Shown here one piece after another: positions 1-6,556 of a stretch of 64,000 nucleotides of DNA. Below the pieces are notes generated by a model. It did no database searches, was not told the origin of the DNA, and saw only the letters and a program-made list of their open reading frames with translations. The translations under genes were made by a program, and so were the position numbers. Every line of letters begins with the position of its first letter. Positions within the stretch are counted from its first letter, which is position 1. This DNA comes from Eretmocerus hayati (taxonomy: Eukaryota; Arthropoda; Insecta; Hymenoptera; Aphelinidae): positions 87,410,748-87,474,747 of the forward strand of contig CM056742.1 in the NCBI GenBank assembly GCA_029851415.1, read 5' to 3'.

Positions 1-802
1 AGCACAAACCTGTCTCGCCCTCCAGCTGTTTGATTGCAAACAAGCCTGTGATGGGCCAGTCGAGCTTATTACTAACTCCACGCATATCTATACAACAACT
101 GACTTTGATTTATCCAAGCCTGAATCACAAAAGTTTGCGCGTGGCACGAAGCAAGTTTTCGGTCAACCTAAAAACCATCAGTAATTAAGCTGGTGATATT
201 GAGAATAGGATTTGATGTTGCTACAAATAGAATAATTTACATCCCTCAGAGAAGTGGTGGTGCTTCTCTGCCTGAGATCGATAATTTAGCCCCCATCAGA
301 AAATCCTCCTGCATCACTGCTCCCATCTGTCCATCTGTCAGAGTCACCAAGTACTCATGATTGAATTTTCTCTCGACCACCAGGAGTCAATGGTGGATAA
401 TTTCCAACAGTCCACTTCAAAACAACTCTCATCAAGCATAACACGCCCCGCGACGGTTAATTCACGCACCCCGTAGTCAGATACACGGCAGAACAGGGGG
501 CTGGAGATAAGGCCGGGGATAAGGCCGCCATCTTGGATTAGGGTGGGTGCCGATAATAAGGCCGCCATTCCAGGACAGGATGGGCACAACCTAAGCTTTC
601 AAAAGGCTCTTTGATCCCGGCAGAAGGGTTTTGTTAGTAATAAGATAGGATTATCAGACTATATATATATATAGTTAGTGCGTAGGAAACAACTGTACAT
701 TGTGGGAAGAAAAGAGAAACACGAAAGAAGAGTCAAGCAAAAGTCGCGGATAGCAGGCTGGCCTTGCCTTTCGAGACCTTACTTTTTGATACCTAATCGC
801 GC
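1..802. other. Left flank, no gene recognised
   Basis: No convincing coding region is seen here. The stretch holds a short TA repeat near 660-672 and a local duplication of ATAAGGCCGCCAT around 510-570. I looked for a copy of the sequences that follow the second env gene (14.68-16.1 kb), as expected for a 5' LTR, and found none. The 5' boundary of the retroelement that follows is therefore undefined; it could lie inside this stretch or beyond the left edge. Confidence 0.5.
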
Positions 803-1057
803 ATGCGCCCCATGTCCGGAACCGTTTGTTGCCGTATCAACCCTAAAGTTAGCGCGTATTATTTGAGTTACACTACTGGCCGATTGGTCTGTGATTATTG
901 TTTTTTGTCAAGCGGCAGTAGCCCCGGGGAAGATATTGGGCTTATTTTGAATTTTCACAATAAAGAATCGGGAAGAGCGCCACTATTGTGCGATTTTTGC
1001 TCGACTGAACTCTTAGTTATTAGAAAAATCCAAGACTGTAAACGGTGCCAGGCGTGA
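803..1057 (+). CDS. Small Cys-rich zinc-binding-like protein, accessory copy A
   Basis: An 84-residue ORF with an ATG start. It contains an N-terminal Cys, then VCDYC, 30 residues, CDFC, 12 residues, and CKRC close to the C terminus. The same CxxC-x30-CxxC-x12-CxxC frame, with a His near position 19 of the 30-residue spacer, occurs in two more ORFs of this cluster (2118, 4148) and in a variant at 1141. The segment around NPKVSAYY matches NPQIEAYY of the next ORF, so these are paralogues. Zinc binding is inferred from the paired Cys motifs. I do not recognise the family. It is the first gene of a compact cluster upstream of gag and pol, which suggests a retroelement accessory protein, perhaps regulatory. 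Confidence 0.62.
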   Translation: MRPMSGTVCCRINPKVSAYYLSYTTGRLVCDYCFLSSGSSPGEDIGLILNFHNKESGRAPLLCDFCSTELLVIRKIQDCKRCQA

Positions 1058-1140
1058 GCAACAAAAGCACGGCAATAGGAAACGATCGCCATAGCATTTT
1101 TCTCGCGTAAGAACCCAAAAATTACCGCGGCCCAGATCAC

Positions 1141-1401
1141 ATGAGCACCGAGGCAGCCCAGTGTATCCGAAAGAACCCACAGATCGAAGCATACTACTTT
1201 GGCGCGAGTGGGAAGACGCTTTGTAGCAGTTTTTATTATCCAGAATACTTTGGAATCTTCGAGTTGGTTAACGCGTACCTACAATTCCACGACTTTGGGA
1301 TCCTCGTGACCCCCTTCTTATGTAATCACTGCCAAACTGAGTGCGTGACGGCACGCCCGGTTAGTAAGTGTCGGCACTGTCGTATGAGGTTGCGATCGTG
1401 A
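1141..1401 (+). CDS. Small Cys-rich zinc-binding-like protein, accessory copy B
   Basis: An 86-residue ORF with an ATG start, 84 bases after copy A. It aligns with copy A through NP-hydrophobic-x-AYY, a central FHD, CNHC, a 12-residue spacer and CRHC. The first Cys pair is degenerate (CSSF in place of CxxC) and the following spacer is one residue shorter, so one metal site may be lost or changed. The C terminus is basic (RMRLRS). Paralogy with copy A is seen directly; function is unknown. The end overlaps the next open frame (from 1368), which lies in the -1 frame and lacks a nearby ATG. Confidence 0.6.
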   Translation: MSTEAAQCIRKNPQIEAYYFGASGKTLCSSFYYPEYFGIFELVNAYLQFHDFGILVTPFLCNHCQTECVTARPVSKCRHCRMRLRS

Positions 1402-1913
1402 AGCCTGTTTCGTCTTTCCCCTCGCGCCTCTGGTTAGTCCAGGGGTGGTGCATTTCAGACCTGGGTAAGCACAGAAGCCACGGCCAGAGGAAGCGCATCC
1501 AACGGCGTCGCGAACTCGAAAAATTCGCCCAAAATGCCGCGCAGGAAAACACCCTACAAAGTACATCTACTAGAGAATTAGCTCTTGGAGTGAGAGCCCA
1601 AACACCCCCGCGCTCCCTCGAAGAGCGTCTACGAGACGTCCCTAACATCACGAAGGCTTGGCGATGTACTGAGTGTTTGAGAGACGCGCCGAGAATCCCA
1701 CGCTTCGCAATCGAGGAAGGCGAACTGCCCGCGTCTGGAGTCCCGTGTCATCGACCCAAAACTCATTTTACGCGTCCGCCGCCTAAGCCCAGCAGGACCC
1801 TCGAAGAAATCAAGCGAGCTTTCATGTTATATTACAACCTGTTCAAAAGCACAAATAAAAATGTGCACATAAAGCCATGCGTACACGTGTTGGAAGCAGA
1901 AGCGGCCAACTAG
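1368..1913 (+). CDS. Open frame in accessory cluster, no AUG start (exon or fusion partner?)
   Basis: A 181-codon open frame overlapping the end of copy B in the -1 frame. The first in-frame codons at 1368 are GTG TCG; there is no ATG until deep inside the frame, so if translated it would need splicing, frameshifting or a non-AUG start. The middle is Arg/Gln-rich. The second half has WRCTEC, a later Cys-His pair (PCHRP), and a Pro-rich stretch (TRPPPKPSRT) followed by a predicted helix. I saw no slippery heptamer in the overlap. No family is recognised. Its length in this GC-balanced compact cluster favours coding, but it remains uncertain. Confidence 0.4.
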   Translation: MSALSYEVAIVKPVSSFPSRLWLVQGWCISDLGKHRSHGQRKRIQRRRELEKFAQNAAQENTLQSTSTRELALGVRAQTPPRSLEERLRDVPNITKAWRCTECLRDAPRIPRFAIEEGELPASGVPCHRPKTHFTRPPPKPSRTLEEIKRAFMLYYNLFKSTNKNVHIKPCVHVLEAEAAN

Positions 1914-2131
1914 ATGGTTTGGGTTGCACGCGTAGCTCTGTAGCCCTCAAATTACCACTTCCTATTGATAGCTCAGTCAGCCCGTCAAAACTCTACGTGA
2001 ATAGGGTCCTATTAGGTAGGATTTTTGTGCACTTATTGCGGCCCATGAACGCTCCAGGAGTATATGTAGACGACCTGATGTGGAACCAGGTTCGTAGGGA
2101 TTTTGCGCCAAGGCATAATGGAACACGATGA
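1877..2131 (+). CDS. Small overlapping ORF, uncertain
   Basis: An 84-residue ATG ORF that overlaps the preceding frame by 37 bases and the following Cys-rich ORF by 14 bases. No motif is recognised. Tight overlaps on both sides fit the compact packing of the cluster, but the ORF has no paralogue or domain to support it and could be fortuitous. Confidence 0.28.
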   Translation: MRTRVGSRSGQLDGLGCTRSSVALKLPLPIDSSVSPSKLYVNRVLLGRIFVHLLRPMNAPGVYVDDLMWNQVRRDFAPRHNGTR

Positions 2132-2465
2132 AGAGCCACCAAGACCGCATTCATCTAAAGAAGCCTACGAGTTAGCGACTAAAGGATATTGCATCCGCCG
2201 ATTAAAAGCAAATATAGCATTGTGCAAATTTTCCGCTCATAATGTCAAAGAAAAGGTACTGTGCTTTAAATGCTTCGTGATATTACCGGAGAAATGTATG
2301 CCAATTTCGCACCAACGCGTCACCTATAAACACGCATTCTCGAAGAAAGTATTACCCGAGCTTTGCATCTTGTGTCAGCGACCCGCCATTAAGTGCATGC
2401 TAGCGATACAGTGCCGCGAGTGTGTAACTCTCATTGAAGAGCAGGTCATAAGGCCTAAACAATAG
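2118..2465 (+). CDS. Small Cys-rich zinc-binding-like protein, accessory copy C
   Basis: A 115-residue protein when started at ATG 2118; the open frame extends 5 codons upstream but only to a TTG. It begins with an acidic, Pro-containing leader (MEHDEEPPRP) and then carries an N-terminal Cys, LCFKC, exactly 30 residues, CILC, 12 residues, and CREC. It thus shares the strict spacing of copies A and D, with extra Cys residues in the spacers (PEKC, IKC). The His in the long spacer is at position 20. It is the third member of the family in the cluster and ends 22 bases before the SR-rich ORF. Function is unknown; zinc binding is inferred. Confidence 0.62.
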   Translation: MEHDEEPPRPHSSKEAYELATKGYCIRRLKANIALCKFSAHNVKEKVLCFKCFVILPEKCMPISHQRVTYKHAFSKKVLPELCILCQRPAIKCMLAIQCRECVTLIEEQVIRPKQ

Positions 2466-2487
2466 TATTCGCACGGAGATCGCTACA

Positions 2488-4179
2488 ATGGGCCCTCGCT
2501 TTTACGGAGCTGTAAGGTTAGAGACCAGTCATTGGCGAACGTTAACGTCCGATGAGGACCTGTCGACCCGTGATAAACTATTGATCGACGTGTTGGACAC
2601 GCATTACGCGAGCACGGTCCGTTTGTGGCGCGCTCTAGAAGACGATGCTCCTGAAGTGCACCAAAAAGCATATTTCACTTTTCATGAAAGACCATGGTAC
2701 AGCGGGTTATGGGAATTTGGTGGCGCGGAATACTTGGTAGTCACTCACCGCGGATGCTTCGGACCTCATACATTCAGGGAGCGAGTACAAGTGAGACCCC
2801 ATCTGAGCGCAGCAGCTAATGACCTGCACAGAAACCCATTCTTGAGGTTCATGATAAAGGTAGATCGAGTGGGTTACTACATCGATAATGGGTGCTTTGA
2901 TAAGTACGCCCTTGAACGATTAGAAAATTGCCCATTCTTGCAGCCCTTCCCGCATCATCGTCCCTTCTACTCTTTGTACTTGTTAACACGCATCGGTGCC
3001 GCCAGCGTGATACTGAACCCTAGAAGAAACAGCGACCAGACCATACCTGGTTTAGTCTGTCCAATTACCAGACCGGAAGCGCTCGTCTGGTTGGAGCACG
3101 TTTGGTACAATAATAACAGGAGCGAGTTGCGGGTCCGATTTCTTAAAGTACTACACTCATGCTACCCGAATCTCTCCGCTGACAGCTCCACCTCCGGATA
3201 CGACAGCCTTGAGCAACAGGGAGACGAAGGAGAAGCACTTATGAGATGGTTGTACCATGAGAGAATTCCCCCGTCAAGAAGTTTCAGTCTTCCGGTATAC
3301 GAACTCCGCGGGATCCCCGAATCTCCGAGAGCCCAGTCTGTATCATGCATCGCACCCACACCCCAAAGAGTAGAGGGGCCCAGAAACAGAGCTCTATCAG
3401 ATCGCTTAGGTCCACCGAGACGTCCAGGATCGCGAACCCCACCTGATTCGAGATACTCTAGCCAGTCTCGTTTAGGATCTCGCTCTGAAAGCCGTTCTCG
3501 ATCCCGCTCTCGATCTAGATCTCATTCTCGGGACCTGTCACCAACTCGGTCTCAATCGCGCCGATTAAGTCAATCGGGGTGTCCAACGGAATCATCACGT
3601 GGTCTTCGAATACAAGCACGTCCAAGCTCCCGTCAAAGAACCCCTGAGAATCGGGTCCTGGAAAATCCGGTAGGACAGGCCTGGAACTCCACGGCTCGGA
3701 ACCCGAGTCCGCCACGTCGGTCTCCAGTATACTCCAGCTCTGACAGCGAGCCCCGATTGAAGAAGAGATATAGGCGTTTGTTTATGATCAACCCCATATC
3801 AATATCGTCACCCGAATCGCTCAGCGGTAGAAAACCTTCGGCTAGACCAAATAATGAGAGCCGCTCTGTAGACTCTCAAGCTACAACCGTGACGAGCACT
3901 AATGCAACCAAGAAATTTCAACAACAAAAATTGGATATCGGAAAGGCGCTACGGGCAACGATTGGATTGAAACTTCAAATCCGGAAACTCCAAACCAAGG
4001 AGGACAGCGCGTTAATCGACCCGGCAGCCCCTAGTTGTTCCACAAGCACCAGCACTAGATCTGAAAGGAAGAGCAAAAATACCGCCAGGAGCTCCCAACA
4101 TCCTTCTCGGTCTTCCTGCCGCAGGACTAAAGAAAACCCTCGTTACTATGAGTCCAGCGACTCGGATGAGAACAACTGA
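2488..4179 (+). CDS. 563-residue accessory protein with SR-rich hinge
   Basis: ATG ORF of 563 residues. Residues 1-240 look like a globular domain rich in aromatic residues (HERPWYSGLWEFGG, VGYYIDNGCFDKY, WLEHVWYNNN) that I do not recognise. Residues about 290-400 form a low-complexity Ser/Arg region with several SR dipeptides in a row (around 3478-3590). The C-terminal part is basic and Ser-rich and ends in an acidic tail (SSDSDENN). SR tracts are typical of proteins that bind RNA or splicing factors, and some viral regulators have similar hinges, so a role in control of expression or RNA handling is a reasonable inference, not shown. The end overlaps the next Cys-rich ORF by 32 bases, supporting a shared transcript. 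Confidence 0.6.
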   Translation: MGPRFYGAVRLETSHWRTLTSDEDLSTRDKLLIDVLDTHYASTVRLWRALEDDAPEVHQKAYFTFHERPWYSGLWEFGGAEYLVVTHRGCFGPHTFRERVQVRPHLSAAANDLHRNPFLRFMIKVDRVGYYIDNGCFDKYALERLENCPFLQPFPHHRPFYSLYLLTRIGAASVILNPRRNSDQTIPGLVCPITRPEALVWLEHVWYNNNRSELRVRFLKVLHSCYPNLSADSSTSGYDSLEQQGDEGEALMRWLYHERIPPSRSFSLPVYELRGIPESPRAQSVSCIAPTPQRVEGPRNRALSDRLGPPRRPGSRTPPDSRYSSQSRLGSRSESRSRSRSRSRSHSRDLSPTRSQSRRLSQSGCPTESSRGLRIQARPSSRQRTPENRVLENPVGQAWNSTARNPSPPRRSPVYSSSDSEPRLKKRYRRLFMINPISISSPESLSGRKPSARPNNESRSVDSQATTVTSTNATKKFQQQKLDIGKALRATIGLKLQIRKLQTKEDSALIDPAAPSCSTSTSTRSERKSKNTARSSQHPSRSSCRRTKENPRYYESSDSDENN

Positions 4180-4537
4180 AATGAGAGAAGTAGCAGAACA
4201 GAGGCGTGCTACGGAAGAGAGTCCAACACCAATCTCGACCCCCACCCCCTCCTGGATCCGCGACCTCGGAGTAGAAGCCTGCATATGTATGACTAAGAAG
4301 GAGGGACAAACAGCCATTTTTATTGGCGAAACGAGCCAAAAGGTTTCTTGTTTAGAATGCTTCACATGGAAAAACTTTGCTCCAGCGGAAGAAATCCACC
4401 AACTACGCGACTTCCACGACTGCGCTCCCGTGGTTATGGACAATCTAGCTTGCGATTTTTGCCAAGAAGAAATCACGGATTCCAGACCTGCCTCCCAATG
4501 CCTTGAGTGCATTGAAGTAATTATAAGTTCTAGATAA
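4148..4537 (+). CDS. Small Cys-rich zinc-binding-like protein, accessory copy D
   Basis: A 129-residue ATG ORF overlapping the end of the SR-rich gene. It has a longer N-terminal leader (about 45 residues, Thr/Pro-rich) and then the family module: CIC, SCLEC, 30 residues including DFHDC, CDFC, 12 residues, CLEC, and a short hydrophobic end. Spacings equal those of copies A and C. It is the fourth paralogue and the last gene before the A-rich tract and gag. Zinc binding is inferred from the motif; the biological role is unknown. Confidence 0.62.
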   Translation: MSPATRMRTTEMREVAEQRRATEESPTPISTPTPSWIRDLGVEACICMTKKEGQTAIFIGETSQKVSCLECFTWKNFAPAEEIHQLRDFHDCAPVVMDNLACDFCQEEITDSRPASQCLECIEVIISSR

Positions 4538-4604
4538 GCCATTAGGCAAGCAGTTTGTACATACTTATCACTTAACGGGTTAGTTATCGCCAACGCCCTT
4601 GGCT

Positions 4605-4627
4605 AGAAAAAAAAAAAGAAAAAAAAA
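4605..4627 (+). promoter_or_regulatory. All-purine A-rich tract before gag
   Basis: An uninterrupted 23-base purine run (A tracts broken by single Gs) in the short gap between the accessory module and gag. It could be a polypurine primer tract, a slippage site, or simple low complexity. The sequence does not decide between these. Confidence 0.35.
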
Positions 4628-4636
4628 TCATATACT

Positions 4637-4825
4637 ATGACTGACTGCACCGGAGTGGAGAGGGTTAGGAAGGGAGGCAACTGTGAAAATACGCCCGAAG
4701 CACGAGTAGAGCGCCCAGCTGACTTCAACCTCGTTTATTTACAGATCCTGAGGCAGCTCCTGATTGAGAACGGACTATATGCGGGATTTGGATACCTGGA
4801 TGAGATCCTCGCGGAGTCGACTTAA
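4637..4825 (+). CDS. Small ORF directly upstream of gag
   Basis: A 62-residue ATG ORF whose TAA lies 9 bases before the gag ATG. Its C-terminal half (LVYLQILRQLLIENG) looks like an amphipathic helix. No family is recognised. Its position suggests an upstream leader ORF on the gag mRNA, but it could be chance. Confidence 0.35.
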   Translation: MTDCTGVERVRKGGNCENTPEARVERPADFNLVYLQILRQLLIENGLYAGFGYLDEILAEST

Positions 4826-4834
4826 TGAAGCTCC

Positions 4835-6556
4835 ATGCCCAATGACAACAGACGAGTCACTCGCAGCCAAGTGCAACAACCCAAACCCGAAGCCCCGCGT
4901 AATCCTCAGATAGGTCCTGGGAACGTGCCGTCGGAAGACCTTGCTAGTGGAGGTCACCCCTCTCAGTGGTACGAAGACACTTTGAGTAATCGATCGAATC
5001 CCGATAACTCGGGATACTTCCACGATAACCTCGAAGTATTCGACCCTTTTGCATGCAAGAGCAAACTGGAGCATTCGCATGACGGGACACTAAGAATACC
5101 CGAAGACGGATTTAAGGACACCGACGAAATCACCAATTCGACTGTGATTCCTGGGATCGGAAAAAGAGGTTTGAACGAGACGAACCCCTTTCGCACTAAG
5201 ACCCCGCCCGCAAGCCCAGTAGCCAGCCGCAAAGAGACCCCCAGTCCGCCCCCTCTTCACGACCGACAGGCCACTTCGGAGGTAATCGCCATGGCGCCGC
5301 AACCAGTCACTTTGAAAGACGCGCTCAAGGTTGTACCAGATTTCACGGGATCTAATATACCATTGAGCCAATTCCTAGAAGGATGCAATGAAGCGAAAGA
5401 GATGATAGACGAAGGATCAGAAGGCAACTTTGCAAAACTCCTGAGATCCAAAATATCAGGAGAAGCCAGACAAGCAATCAGTGGCCAAGCTTTCACTACG
5501 ATAGAAGCCTTGAAAGATCACCTCAAGAGTATCTACGCCCCAGCGAAATCCGTGCATCAGCTCATGGGAGAATTGGGACACGAATTTCAGAAAGATAATG
5601 AAAGCGTAGTCTCATACACCAACAGAATGCGAGAACTAAGCAATCGCATCAAAGAAGCACGAAAAATTGAAGTCGGAGCAGACGACACGAACGTGCTCGA
5701 GTGCACTAAAAGAGGATTAAAACCCGAGATTGAGCAAAGGATCACTCAAGATACTTCCTTCAATAATCTTGTTAAGGACGCCATCCCTATTGAGAGACAG
5801 TTGGAAGCTCGTCGGATGCTGCGTGAAGGAGTGCCAGGGGAGAGCGGAGCCTCCCCCTCATCCAAACCACCACGGAAGAATGTGTTCACCTGCCGGATCT
5901 GTGATAGTAACAACCACTCTGATCCTGATTGCCCCAAGAAAGCGAGAAACAAGACTTGCGAATATTGCGGGAAATCCGGGCATTCAATCAATCTCTGCTT
6001 CGAGAAGGCAGAGTTCGAAGCTAAGAGCCAGATGCTGTGCCAACTCTGCGACGGTGGTGGACATACAGCTCAGAGATGTCCCGGTCGTGCAAGATGCCAA
6101 ATCTGCGAGAAGCCCGGGCACATTGCCAAGAACTGCCCCGCCGAAGTCCTAGAGGCAACTCCGAAGCCAGCGGCAACGGAAACTTGCCAATATTGTCACA
6201 AACCAGGACATACGGCTGACCACTGCTGGACCCTGAAACGATTAACTTCGCCCGGGGTCAGGCTACCCAGCATACCGCAGAGCGCGTGCCAAATTTGCAA
6301 CCAACCTGGACATACGGCCGTTAACTGCAAGAATTTCCGGAAGGAACCTGCATCCGACCAAGAGGTGTGTTTTTATTGCAAAAAGCCCGGTCACCGGAGT
6401 GCAGAGTGTGCCAGAAGACTCTTGAGCAATGCAAGAACGCAGGGAAACGGTCAGAATCTCCCGAATCCGAGCGGGTCGGGGGAGTCCAAGGAAACCCGCC
6501 CGCTCGACCCCAGCCGGATCAATACCCTACTCGGAGAATTACTACCTTCGGTATGA
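4835..6556 (+). CDS. gag: Gag polyprotein with seven CCHC zinc knuckles
   Basis: 573 residues from ATG 4835. The N-terminal about 140 residues are polar and Pro-rich. Residues about 150-330 (from VTLKDALKVVPDF) resemble the retrotransposon Gag capsid region of insect Gypsy/errantivirus elements. The C-terminal part carries seven C-x2-C-x4-H-x4-C knuckles between 5891 and 6409, for example CEYCGKSGHSINLC and CQICEKPGHIAKNC. Capsid assembly and RNA packaging are the known roles of the family; seven knuckles is far above the usual zero to two. Its 3' end overlaps pol, which lies in the -1 frame, and contains the GGGAAAC slip site. The frame is intact. Confidence 0.9.
   Translation: MPNDNRRVTRSQVQQPKPEAPRNPQIGPGNVPSEDLASGGHPSQWYEDTLSNRSNPDNSGYFHDNLEVFDPFACKSKLEHSHDGTLRIPEDGFKDTDEITNSTVIPGIGKRGLNETNPFRTKTPPASPVASRKETPSPPPLHDRQATSEVIAMAPQPVTLKDALKVVPDFTGSNIPLSQFLEGCNEAKEMIDEGSEGNFAKLLRSKISGEARQAISGQAFTTIEALKDHLKSIYAPAKSVHQLMGELGHEFQKDNESVVSYTNRMRELSNRIKEARKIEVGADDTNVLECTKRGLKPEIEQRITQDTSFNNLVKDAIPIERQLEARRMLREGVPGESGASPSSKPPRKNVFTCRICDSNNHSDPDCPKKARNKTCEYCGKSGHSINLCFEKAEFEAKSQMLCQLCDGGGHTAQRCPGRARCQICEKPGHIAKNCPAEVLEATPKPAATETCQYCHKPGHTADHCWTLKRLTSPGVRLPSIPQSACQICNQPGHTAVNCKNFRKEPASDQEVCFYCKKPGHRSAECARRLLSNARTQGNGQNLPNPSGSGESKETRPLDPSRINTLLGELLPSV
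6442..6505 (+). promoter_or_regulatory. Programmed -1 frameshift signal, gag to pol
   Basis: The heptamer GGGAAAC at 6442-6448 is in the exact X XXY YYZ register of the gag frame (zero-frame codons GGA AAC). It lies inside the gag-pol overlap, and a -1 slip enters the pol frame. After a 9-base spacer, CTCCCGA (6458-6464) can pair with TCGG-GGGAG (6476-6484, with two bulged Gs). The loop GAGCGGG (6469-6475) is perfectly complementary to CCCGCTC (6499-6505). Together these could form an H-type pseudoknot. Pairing was judged by eye. Retroviruses use the same heptamer and layout. Confidence 0.8.

Noticed and set aside
803..4537. Homology of the accessory module to papillomavirus early genes (E6/E7-like Cys pairs, SR hinge as in E2)
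   Set aside because: Only spacing and low complexity are similar; no sequence blocks match and the context is a Gypsy element. Kept as analogy only.
4012..4593. 193-codon minus-strand ORF opposite the SR gene and copy D
   Set aside because: Antisense shadow of two plus-strand genes with clear family features.
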